From NCBI GenBank assembly GCA_028287725.1, contig JAQBPC010000589.1, forward strand, positions 1-8,265: a stretch of DNA of 8,265 bases, in the 5' to 3' direction. The stretch is from Chloroflexota bacterium. GTDB lineage: Bacteria > Chloroflexota > UBA5177 > JANWHV01. The notes under the pieces were generated by a model, which did not search any database, was not told the origin of the DNA, and worked only from the letters and a program-made list of their open reading frames with translations. Position numbers and translations under genes: made by a program. Shown piece by piece: positions 1-5,294 of this stretch (the first letter of the stretch is position 1; every line of letters begins with the position of its first letter).

Positions 1-1104
1 GTCGATACGTTCTGGCAGGACCCCGACAACCACATGGCGACGCGGGTGTATAGCCTGTGTACAGAGCTGAGTCTCTACGGCGAGCTGTTCGTGCGCTTCT
101 TCGTCAACCCATTCTCGGGCGCGGTGAAGATTGCGCAGATCGACCCCAGCTTGATCGACCAGATCGAGACGGATCCGGAGAACATCGAGAAGGCGCTGCG
201 ATTCCATCAGCGTCCGGTCGGTCCTGGAGGCGCGTTGTGGAGCGCCACGGCGCCGGTGGGCGGGGTGCAGCCGCCGGCGCCGACCCTGGAGCCGTCCGGC
301 GCCTCGTACCCCGGCGACGCGGTGATGGCCGGCACCTGGTACGAGGCGGGAGCGGAGGTGGTGCAGTTCAAGATCAACGCCGTCTCCAACGCGAAACGCG
401 GGAAGAGCGACCTGGCCACGCTGCTCCCCTGGCTGCGCCGCTATAAGGACTGGCTGACGGACCGCGTGCGCATCAACAAATACAAGGGTGCATTCCTGTG
501 GGACATCAAGCTGGCCGGCGCCGACGCGAAGACAATCGACCGGAAGCGGATGCAGTACGCCTACCCGCCCGACCCCGGCAGCATCATCGTCCACAACGAG
601 TCGGAACAGTGGAGCGCGGTGCAGCCGAGGATCGAGGCCGGCGTTGCCGAGGCGGACGGCCGGGCGATCAAAATGATGATCGCCATGGGGGCCGGGTTGC
701 CGGAGCATTACCTTGCGGAGGGCGGGGACGTGAACCGCGCCACCGCGTCGGAGATGGGCTTGCCGACCTTCCGCAAGTTCCAGCGGCGGCAGGATACGTT
801 CGGGCTGCTGGTCCGCACAATCGTGGATCGGGTGCTGGAGGAGGCGGTGCGGGCGGGCACGCTGCCGGCCGGGGTCGACCGCTCGTACAAGGTGATCTTC
901 CCGGAGCTGGCGCCCGGCGATAACCGCGACCTGGCCGCGGCGGGCGGCACGATGCTGCAGGCGCTGCTGGCGGCGCACGCGGCCGGCTGGGTGAGCCGGG
1001 AGACGGCCATGCGCCTGTTCTACGGGATGACCGGGCAGGAGATCAACGTGGCGGAGGAGCTGGATCGGATCGCGGGAGAAACGGAGTCGAAGACGGAGTT
1101 ATAG
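1..1104 (+). CDS. phage portal protein, C-terminal part (5' end outside window)
   Basis: Portal proteins form the dodecameric ring at the capsid vertex through which DNA enters and leaves the head and to which the tail attaches. The reading frame is open from base 1, eleven codons before the first ATG at 34, so that ATG is probably internal and the true start lies upstream. The 367 visible codons are short of the usual 450-550 residues, consistent with a missing N-terminus. Portal-like signs are the YSLCTELSLYGELFVRFF stretch near the start, the segment FKINAVSNAKRGKSDL followed by an Arg/Lys-rich helix (LLPWLRRYKDWLTDRVRINK), and a C-terminal helical region with NRATASEMGLPTFRKFQRRQ, the typical late-portal pattern. 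The gene ends at TAG 1102-1104, followed by about 2 kb of repeats rather than the expected protease/scaffold gene. Assignment is by family resemblance read by eye. Confidence 0.82.
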   Translation, partial: VDTFWQDPDNHMATRVYSLCTELSLYGELFVRFFVNPFSGAVKIAQIDPSLIDQIETDPENIEKALRFHQRPVGPGGALWSATAPVGGVQPPAPTLEPSGASYPGDAVMAGTWYEAGAEVVQFKINAVSNAKRGKSDLATLLPWLRRYKDWLTDRVRINKYKGAFLWDIKLAGADAKTIDRKRMQYAYPPDPGSIIVHNESEQWSAVQPRIEAGVAEADGRAIKMMIAMGAGLPEHYLAEGGDVNRATASEMGLPTFRKFQRRQDTFGLLVRTIVDRVLEEAVRAGTLPAGVDRSYKVIFPELAPGDNRDLAAAGGTMLQALLAAHAAGWVSRETAMRLFYGMTGQEINVAEELDRIAGETESKTEL

Positions 1105-1121
1105 AGAAAAGGATTTACAGA

Positions 1122-1143
1122 ACAGTTAAGCGACAGTTAAGCG
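1122..1143. repeat. 11-bp tandem duplication after the portal gene
   Basis: ACAGTTAAGCG occurs twice back to back (1122-1132 and 1133-1143), 18 bp after the portal stop codon. No T-tract or hairpin accompanies it, so it is not a terminator. It may be a slipped-strand duplication; function unknown. Confidence 0.6.
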
Positions 1144-1160
1144 GTGATTGGTGCTGATTT

Positions 1161-1257
1161 GGTTTTCTTTTGGATCCGCATGATAGGCGCCGCTTGGGTG
1201 TTCTCTGGTTTTCTTTTGGATCCGCTTCGCTGGCCGCGCTCGTTGGCGCCAATTGCC
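1161..1257 (+). repeat. two copies of the dispersed GGATCC repeat (one truncated)
   Basis: The 19-mer GGTTTTCTTTTGGATCCGC is present exactly at 1161-1179 and 1207-1225, 46 bp apart. The second copy continues as CTTCGCTGGCCGCG and GTTGGCGCCAATTGCC to about 1257, the full form of the family. The first is interrupted after GGATCCGC, keeps only GGCGCC nearby, and looks degraded. The same core recurs at 1391, 1548, 3060 (reverse) and 8045. The stretch from 1258 to about 1343 holds nothing I recognise. Confidence 0.8.
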
Positions 1258-1346
1258 AAATAGTCGATAGCCAACCACTGTCCGCAGTTACAAACTTCAG
1301 GCAACCGGGCCAATCAAGTCGCAATCACCACGTGCGGTGCGCCCAT

Positions 1347-1390
1347 CATTCTGCGTCATCTGTGCTATCTGCGTCATCTGCGTTTCTGTA
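1347..1390 (+). repeat. 9-bp minisatellite, array 1
   Basis: Four imperfect 9-mers of the form TCATCTGYG lie head to tail (1347-1382), then TTTCTGTA joins directly to the GGATCC repeat at 1391. The same arrangement, minisatellite then TTTCTG then GGATCC, recurs at 1504-1548. Short open frames across this DNA (rich in I-C-V and S-S-A) arise from the 9-bp period and are not credible genes. Confidence 0.8.
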
Positions 1391-1500
1391 GGATCCGCTC
1401 CGCTGGCCGCGCTCGTTGGCGCCAACTGCGACGTTGGCCTGGGTGAGCTCCAGAGGGGCGGGCTGAGAAGGGCAGGCCTTGGAGGTTCACAGTCCTCGCC
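1391..1500 (+). repeat. dispersed GGATCC repeat, compact (internally deleted?) copy
   Basis: The copy begins GGATCCGCTCCGCTGGCCGC and continues with GCTCGTTGGCGCCAAC and a GTGAGCTCCAG...GGGGC...CTGAG tail that aligns with the left arm of the mirrored element (about 1595-1625). It then ends with GGAGGTTCACAGTCCTCGCC at 1481-1500, which matches 19 of 20 bases of the inner two-hairpin unit on the minus strand below 2697. Outer-end and inner-end sequences of the larger element are thus joined with the middle missing, as expected of a non-autonomous deletion derivative. That reading is inference. Confidence 0.6.
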
Positions 1501-1503
1501 CCC

Positions 1504-1546
1504 GTATCTGCGTCATCTTTCCCATCTGTGTCATCTGCGTTTCTGT
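1504..1546 (+). repeat. 9-bp minisatellite, array 2
   Basis: Four 9-mers (GTATCTGCG, TCATCTTTC, CCATCTGTG, TCATCTGCG) are followed by TTTCTGT and the GGATCC repeat. The first three units are identical in order and sequence to those at 8177-8203, where one additional 9-mer follows, so the two loci differ mainly in unit number. Confidence 0.8.
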
Positions 1547-1653
1547 TGGATCCGCTTCGCTGGCCGCGATCGTTGGCGCCAATTGCCGCGTTGCCGTGAA
1601 TGAACTCCAAGGGGCACATTGAGTGTGCCTGGATCGGGCGAGGTAGGTGCGGG
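1547..1653 (+). repeat. left outer arm of the mirrored element
   Basis: The 107 bp from TGGATCC to the first CTGGAAA-type unit align without gaps to the reverse complement of 2954-3060. The first 20 bases are identical; further shared stretches include TCGTTGGCGC, TGCCGCGTTG and GCCTGG. By eye about 75-80 of 107 positions agree. The first 40 bp are the dispersed GGATCC repeat; the remainder is found in this full form only in the two arms. Confidence 0.75.
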
Positions 1654-1894
1654 CCGGAAACTCGGCCGTTCAAAGCTTGGCTAAGGTGACATAATGCGGT
1701 CTAGAAATCCCGCCGTGAACGGAGGTCAATGCCCGTAAACGGGTGGAGCGTCAGGGATGGTCACAATACCGATCTGGATATCATGCCGTTCATAGCTCGA
1801 CCGCAACCGCGACCCAGTCACGGTAGATGCTGCCCAGGACACCAATCTGCAGTCCCCGACGTTCGAGGCTTGGCCAGGGTGGCGTAGCTTCGGA
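1654..1894 (+). repeat. left array of CTGGAAA/GCCGTTCA units
   Basis: Degenerate units begin at 1654, 1701, 1774 and 1847, with the next head at 1895 (spacings 47, 73, 73, 48). Each head resembles CTGGAAAC followed by CGCCGTTCA and then GCTTGG or GCTCGACC. Two unit lengths occur. The short ones (1654, 1847) share GCTTGGC-A-GGTG, and the 1654 unit shares the exact 15-mer GCCGTTCAAAGCTTG with the minus strand below 2853. The long unit at 1774 aligns over its whole length (about two thirds identical) with the minus-strand unit 2925-2854. The 1701 unit also holds the small palindrome CCCGTAAACGGG (1732-1743). Confidence 0.65.
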
Positions 1895-1960
1895 CTGGAA
1901 ACCACGCCGTTTACGGCGTGGAGGCTCACAGTTCTCGCCTAGCGTGGCCTTCAGGCCGCT
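1895..1960 (+). repeat. inner two-hairpin unit, left copy
   Basis: After the lead CTGGAAA comes a hairpin CCACGCCG-TTTA-CGGCGTGG (1902-1921), the linker AGGCTCACAGTTCTCGCC, and a second small hairpin GGCCT-TC-AGGCC (1946-1957). The reverse complement of 2631-2697 is the same unit with one substitution in TTCTCGCC and a substitution plus one-base indel just before GTGGCC. Such near-identity, against the diverged flanking units, implies recent copying, gene conversion or selection. By analogy with REP sequences, the conserved bases 5' of the hairpin could be the cleavage guide; that is inference. Confidence 0.8.
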
Positions 1961-1987
1961 CGTGCTCCTCGTGCCCAACGCGAATCG

Positions 1988-2062
1988 TACAATTCTCGGG
2001 TGCGGCTACCATGTTCCGCCAGGGTGCGGCTACCATCGTGGTCCCGTTCAAATCCATGGAGG
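1988..2062 (+). promoter_or_regulatory. transposase leader: 24-bp direct repeat and Shine-Dalgarno
   Basis: GGGTGCGGCTACCAT occurs at 1998-2012 and again at 2022-2036, a 24-bp period. A TACAAT hexamer at 1988-1993 could be a -10 box, but no convincing -35 hexamer lies at the right distance. A clear Shine-Dalgarno GGAGG at 2058-2062, six bases before GTG 2069, decides the start of the gene. The direct repeat could be an operator or a translational control site; no evidence separates these. Confidence 0.4.
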
Positions 2063-2068
2063 AATACC

Positions 2069-2506
2069 GTGACCGACCATGCCGAACCTGACCACCGCGC
2101 ATACCTCGAGCGCAGCCTGGGCGCGCACGCGGCCTACACGCTCCATTATCACCTGGTCTGGAGCGTGAAGGCCCGGCACCGCGTGCTGACCGGCCCGGTT
2201 GCTACGGCGCTGCGGGCGGATCTGCTTCGCACCGCGGACTCGATCGGCGTCACCATTCTGGCGCTGCACGTCGAGCCTGAACACGTGCAGCTGTTGGTGA
2301 GCCTACGCCCGGATATAACTCTGGCTACGGTGGTGGGGCGGATGAAGGGGGCTAGCGCGCGGCGGCTGCGGGAGTCATTCCCGTCCGTCCGAGCCGTCGA
2401 CGAGCGTGCCTGCTGGAGCAACGGCTATTTCGCGCGGACCTTGGGCGATATTACCATTGCGCAAGCGAAGGCCTATCTGGACCGCCAGCGCGAGCATCAT
2501 GAGTGA
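2069..2506 (+). CDS. tnpA: IS200/IS605-like Y1 (REP-associated type?) transposase
   Basis: These single-strand transposases cut at sequences next to DNA hairpins and attach through one tyrosine. The 145-residue product has the standard order for TnpA (about 130-155 aa): YHLVWSVKARHRVLTG near residues 27-42, the metal-site strand at 67-79 with HVEPEHVQLLVSL, MKGASARRLRESFP at 92-105, WSNGYFARTLGD at 116-127, and the helix AKAYLDRQ with the likely nucleophile Tyr136. The metal motif reads His72-Val-Gln74 instead of the usual H-hydrophobic-H. GTG 2069 was chosen because GGAGG lies six bases upstream and the TnpA core begins soon after; an in-frame GTG at 2000 would add 23 poorly conserved residues. 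There is no TnpB gene or recognisable guide RNA. The flanking inverted hairpin units favour a RAYT-like protein over a plain IS200. Confidence 0.9.
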   Translation: MTDHAEPDHRAYLERSLGAHAAYTLHYHLVWSVKARHRVLTGPVATALRADLLRTADSIGVTILALHVEPEHVQLLVSLRPDITLATVVGRMKGASARRLRESFPSVRAVDERACWSNGYFARTLGDITIAQAKAYLDRQREHHE

Positions 2507-2630
2507 CACGGGCAGCGTGGATTCGGGTTAATAGGGCAGCCTGAAGCGGCCAACGATCACCAGGTGTGGTCGATCGGCGCCGTGTTGTGCGGCGTCTTGA
2601 CCGGTATCGGAGATGATCTGCGGCGAATGA

Positions 2631-2697
2631 AGCGGCCTGAAGGCCACGGCTTGGCGAGGACTGTGAGCCTCCACGCCGTAAACGGCGTGGTTTCCAG
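2631..2697 (-). repeat. inner two-hairpin unit, right copy (inverted)
   Basis: On the minus strand this reads CTGGAAA, hairpin CCACGCCG-TTTA-CGGCGTGG, AGGCTCACAGTCCTCGCC, then GGCCTTCAGGCC, mirroring 1895-1960. Both copies point their second hairpin toward the transposase gene, enclosing an 803-bp block. The 124 bp between the transposase stop and this unit (2507-2630) hold nothing I recognise. Confidence 0.8.
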
Positions 2698-2953
2698 ATC
2701 GACATTGGCGCGGTAGGGGCCGGCTCGTGCCCGCTCGCGACCGGCTGGCACAACCACTATTCATACGCCTTAATTTCTTGACCCTCATAATGACCGTGGA
2801 TTCCAGATTGCGGCTATATCACGTTGGTCAAGCTTTGAACGGCGCGTTTTCAGCTCGGTGTGCTGAGCTTCGTCGACGTAACTGAGTCGTGGTTGTGGAC
2901 GAGCCGTGAACGGCGCGTATTCCAGACCGGTCCATGAACGTCGAGGTTTCCAG
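2698..2953 (-). repeat. right array of CTGGAAA/GCCGTTCA units (inverted)
   Basis: On the minus strand, heads begin at 2953, 2925, 2853 and 2806, with the inner unit at 2697 (spacings 28, 72, 47, 109). The 2925 unit (72 bp) pairs with the left unit at 1774, sharing GCCGTTCA, GCTCG and ACACC in register. The 2853 unit (47 bp) pairs with the left units at 1654 and 1847. The 2806 unit starts CTGGAATCCACGG but is otherwise eroded. The 72-47 order mirrors the 73-48 order on the left, so the array was probably duplicated as a block. Confidence 0.6.
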
Positions 2954-3060
2954 GCCGCAGCCACGTCACCCGGGCCAGGCTCTCTCAGTCTGCCCCCTGG
3001 ACCTTACCTGCGCCAACGCGGCAGATAGCGCCAACGAACGCGGCCAGCGAAGCGGATCCA
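2954..3060 (-). repeat. right outer arm of the mirrored element
   Basis: The reverse complement starts TGGATCCGCTTCGCTGGCCG and keeps register with the left outer arm over 107 bp to the first CTGGAAA head at 2953. Its outermost 40 bp are the sixth family member of the dispersed GGATCC repeat, preceded on the minus strand by GGATTTCATT where other copies have TTTTCTTT. Confidence 0.75.
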
Positions 3061-3091
3061 AATGAAATCCAAAGCGCCACCAAGCCGCGCC

Positions 3092-3133
3092 TATTTTAAT
3101 TAGAACAAAAGTACTATTATAACGTTCTGGAAG
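3092..3133 (+). promoter_or_regulatory. AT-rich island with possible -10 box and ribosome site
   Basis: An abruptly AT-rich stretch (TATTTTAATTAG near 3092, ACTATTATAAC near 3113) stands in otherwise GC-rich DNA just before the gene at 3138. TATTAT (3115-3120) or TATAAC (3118-3123) could be a -10 box, but then the transcript start would lie almost on the start codon, and no good -35 is seen. GGAAG at 3129-3133 is a modest ribosome site four bases before ATG. The island may instead be a remnant of the insertion target. Confidence 0.3.
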
Positions 3134-3137
3134 TGCC

Positions 3138-4142
3138 ATGAGTTTCAATCGCGATCCGCTCGCGTCGCCGGCTCACCCGCCCGCGCCGCCTTCGCAGCCG
3201 TCGCACGTTGCGCCGGACCGCTGGCATGGCGCGCGGATCCGGCCACGGCATCAGGGCGTCGTGCATCACCCACATGCGCACACGCTCGAGGCGCTGCACG
3301 GGCTGCATCACCCGCACCACGGCGCGCTGGCGCGTGCGCATCCCGCCGCTCACTCGGGCCGGCAGGGTGCGCATCCAGCGCAGGTGGCGGCGCACGGTCA
3401 TCATTCGCGGATCCACCTCGCGGCACGGCCCGGTTTGCAGAAGATCGAGGTTGCTTCCATTCAGTCGTATAACGCGGCGGCAAACACGGCGCAGGTGCGG
3501 ATCCTGGGCGCGCAGGCCAACCTGATCGGGCCGTTGCCTCTGGGCGAGGGGCTTTCGCCCACCCTGGCCGTACCCGGCGCTACCTGTCTGGTGGTGCTGC
3601 TCGACGAGGCTAACCCGGCCGATGCGGCGATCGTGGCGATCTATAACGCGCCGCCACAACCGTGGAGTCAGGCCGGGAGCGCCGCCCTGAACCTCGCTTC
3701 ATATCAGATCGCGCAGACGGTCAGTTTCCCGGCCGCGTTTTCTACCAGCGTTCTGGCCGTGACCGCGACCAGCCGGCACCCCGATTTCGTGGCCAGCGTC
3801 TCCGGCGAGACACTGACCGGCTTCGTGCTCAGCCTGACGCGGCGCGAGGGTGCCAGCCAATTGCAGTCCGGCGTGCTCAACGTGCCGGTGGCGGCGGGCG
3901 CGTCGAGCGGCAGCGCGCCGCTGGTGTTCCCCAGCGCCTTCGCCGTGGCCCGTTCGGTCTCAGCCAGCAGCAGCAACGGCAACTGGCACGCGAGCGTTTC
4001 GGGGCTCTCGGCCGGCGGCTGCACGCTGACGGTGAGCAGCACGGCGCTGGGGCCGGTCACGATCACCGTCTATTGGCAGGCAACGGGCGATCCAGCCGTG
4101 AGCCTAACCGTCGCCGTCGATTGGCAGGCGCTTGGCGTGTAG
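3138..4142 (+). CDS. His-rich phage virion protein with OB-like and tandem beta domains (tail/baseplate?)
   Basis: The 334-residue product has three parts. Residues 1-95 are low complexity, rich in Pro, Ala and His, with 20 His (for example VVHHPHAH at 41-48 and LHGLHHPHH at 53-61). Residues 102-172 look like the small OB-type barrel of phage baseplate or spike proteins: IEVASIQSYNAAANTAQVRI, a LPLGEG turn, and VVLLDEANPADAAIVAIYN. Residues 195-318 contain two similar beta-rich segments, each starting with an FP-x-AF motif (197-201 and 264-268) and containing ASVSG, reminiscent of H-type lectin-like domains on phage fibres. The start ATG 3138 has a modest GGAAG upstream. It is the first gene after the transposase element and is separated from the next gene by a hairpin cluster. 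A role in tail tip, adhesion or metal binding is inference; a longer antisense frame at 3117-3659 is a shadow. Confidence 0.7.
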   Translation: MSFNRDPLASPAHPPAPPSQPSHVAPDRWHGARIRPRHQGVVHHPHAHTLEALHGLHHPHHGALARAHPAAHSGRQGAHPAQVAAHGHHSRIHLAARPGLQKIEVASIQSYNAAANTAQVRILGAQANLIGPLPLGEGLSPTLAVPGATCLVVLLDEANPADAAIVAIYNAPPQPWSQAGSAALNLASYQIAQTVSFPAAFSTSVLAVTATSRHPDFVASVSGETLTGFVLSLTRREGASQLQSGVLNVPVAAGASSGSAPLVFPSAFAVARSVSASSSNGNWHASVSGLSAGGCTLTVSSTALGPVTITVYWQATGDPAVSLTVAVDWQALGV

Positions 4143-4164
4143 AGGAGCGGGGGAACGCGGGGCC

Positions 4165-4469
4165 TCCGGATAAATCCGGACGGGAGGGGACGGGCCGGCT
4201 GAAGCCGGTTGTCTGCCAAACGTCACCCGGCTTCAGCCGGCGTATCCCTACCATGCGCCTGCTGGCGCAGGCCTCGTATGGGGCGGGGAACGTGCAAGCC
4301 TCCGGTTGAAACCGGATGGTAGGAAACGGGCCGGATAAATCCGGGTGTGGTGCGGTGTGCAACCGGCTTTAGCCGGCGTACCCTTGCCATCCGGATCTAT
4401 CCGGATGTGTGAAGACCGGCAACCGGCTTCATCCGGCGTACCCCTACCATGCGCCTGCAGGCGCATGGT
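4165..4469. repeat. cluster of about ten small hairpins in two-hairpin units
   Basis: The gap of about 400 bp between two virion genes is packed with short palindromes with 2-4 base loops: 4165-4180, 4195-4208, 4227-4240, 4254-4269, 4301-4316, 4331-4344, 4363-4376, 4391-4404, 4423-4436 (one mismatch) and 4446-4469 (a perfect 24-bp palindrome). Stems are CCGGAT-type, CCGGCT-type or TGCGCC-type. A composite unit repeats three times on the + strand: CCGGCT hairpin, then CGTACCCCTACCAT (with variants), then a GCGCCTG or CCGGAT hairpin, at 4227-4269, 4363-4404 and 4423-4469. ATGGTAGG between the 4301 and 4331 hairpins shows a partial inverted copy. No T-tracts follow, so these are REP/BIME-like repeats rather than terminators. 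They are unlike the hairpins flanking the transposase at 2069. Confidence 0.8.
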
Positions 4470-4530
4470 GACGCGCGGGGCATGGCGGGAAGTTGGCCTC
4501 CACGAGGCAGCTGCACGACGAAACATGCAT

Positions 4531-4536
4531 GAAAGG
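4531..4536 (+). promoter_or_regulatory. Shine-Dalgarno of the cysteine peptidase gene
   Basis: AAGGAGA lies a few bases before ATG 4545 and fixes the start; the upstream frame runs into the hairpin cluster. Confidence 0.75.
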
Positions 4537-4544
4537 AGATCCCA

Positions 4545-5294
4545 ATGGGCTGGACACCGCGTTACCGGCACGTGAGCCAGTTGCATCCCGGTCCCGGCGG
4601 CACCCTCTCCGGCTGGAACGACTGCTGGGAGGCCTGCCTCGCTCGCTACCTGCGCGAACGTGATCCGGCGGTCTGTAAAGGCGACGATTGGGCGTTGATC
4701 GCGGCGATCAGTCAGGTGGCGCGCGGCCGGCCCGATGCGCCGGACAATCCGGATACCACGCTGGTCGACGCGTCCCGCAGTCTCGCCGCGTACGGCGTGG
4801 CGGCCACCTGGACGGCGGGGTATCAGGATGCTTTGCAGGCGCCCTGGGCCATCTGCTTGGTCGATGGTCCTGTGCTGTCGCCGGCTCAGTACCCGGCCGA
4901 TTGGTTCGGCCGCAGCGCACCGGGCGGCAACCACTTCATTCTCTGGCTGCCGTTCTGGGAAGGCTCGGCCGATTGGTTCGACGATCCGCTGTGCTTTGCC
5001 AATGGCCAGCACGATTGCCAGTACGACCTGGGCAGCGTGGCGGCCGCGTTTCAGGGCGCGTATCTGTTGCCTAGCACCGGGAACGGCGAGATTTCGCCGG
5101 CTCCGCTGCAGGTTGCCGCTCGTTGCGGGCTGAAGGTCCAGCCCAATCACACCTGCGTTGCCCTGACACAGCTGGCGGCGGGCGCCCGGGTCGTGGCGCT
5201 GAGCGGCGCCACGGGTGCGTGGCAGCAGGTACGCACGGTCGCGGGGATTACCGGCTGGGTGCCGCGGAACCGGCTGCGAGCGGTGGGCGTATGA
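4545..5294 (+). CDS. papain-like (C39-like) cysteine peptidase with SH3-like tail, putative phage lysin
   Basis: The 249-residue product starts with a papain-fold pattern. SGWNDCWEACLARYL places a candidate nucleophile Cys27 at the head of a helix after Gly/Trp/Asn, and GGNHFILWLPFW around residues 127-138 places the candidate His130 at the start of a strand, as in C39 and related papain-like enzymes. Between them are ICLVDGP (103-109) and an acidic loop. Residues 186-249 resemble a bacterial SH3 domain (ARCGLKVQ, GARVVALSG, WQQVRTVAGITGWVPRNRL), which commonly binds cell wall. This architecture fits a peptidoglycan-cleaving endolysin or tail-associated hydrolase; no signal peptide or membrane segment is present, so export would need a holin or the virion. 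The gene has a good Shine-Dalgarno and overlaps the next by ATGA. Substrate is unproven, and the third catalytic residue is not assigned. Confidence 0.68.
   Translation: MGWTPRYRHVSQLHPGPGGTLSGWNDCWEACLARYLRERDPAVCKGDDWALIAAISQVARGRPDAPDNPDTTLVDASRSLAAYGVAATWTAGYQDALQAPWAICLVDGPVLSPAQYPADWFGRSAPGGNHFILWLPFWEGSADWFDDPLCFANGQHDCQYDLGSVAAAFQGAYLLPSTGNGEISPAPLQVAARCGLKVQPNHTCVALTQLAAGARVVALSGATGAWQQVRTVAGITGWVPRNRLRAVGV

Larger units (their letters stand above)
1547..3060. mobile_element. mirrored transposase element with long imperfect inverted arms (REPtron-like)
   Basis: About 1.5 kb centred on a Y1 transposase gene. Read inward from each end, both arms show TGGATCCGCTTCGCTGGCCG, an outer segment, a CTGGAAA-type unit exactly 107 bp in (1654 on +, 2953 on -), further units, and a two-hairpin unit flanking the gene (1895-1960 and 2697-2631). 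The left arm is about 414 bp and the right about 430 bp. Outer segments are roughly three quarters identical and the innermost units nearly identical. Classical IS200/IS605 ends carry hairpins in the same orientation, whereas here they are inverted as in BIME/REPtron units with RAYT transposases. The element separates the portal gene from the next virion gene. Exact boundaries and a target site are not established, because the outer motif also occurs alone nearby. Confidence 0.6.

Noticed and set aside
1337..1603. Small open frames across the minisatellite and GGATCC repeats (also 1115-1324 and 7696-8079 on the minus strand)
   Set aside because: Their peptide similarity to each other comes only from the shared DNA repeats (for example AASEADPKE); no consistent start or ribosome site.
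2000..2068. Longer transposase starting at GTG 2000
   Set aside because: The extra 23 codons cover the 24-bp direct repeat and the Shine-Dalgarno GGAGG, which is well placed for GTG 2069.
1654..2953. CRISPR array
   Set aside because: Units are degenerate, of two lengths, occur on both strands facing each other and have similar rather than unique spacers; no cas genes are present.
2507..3137. TnpB/IscB gene or guide RNA next to the transposase
   Set aside because: No open frame of suitable length or RuvC-like motif is present on either strand, and the flanking DNA is explained by inverted repeats.
3117..3659. 180-codon minus-strand open frame opposite the His-rich gene
   Set aside because: The plus frame continues into an OB-like domain and beta-rich repeats; the minus product is Arg-rich without family features and has no ribosome site.
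4165..4469. Rho-independent terminators
   Set aside because: The palindromes are short, repeated and lack following T-tracts; they form REP-like units.
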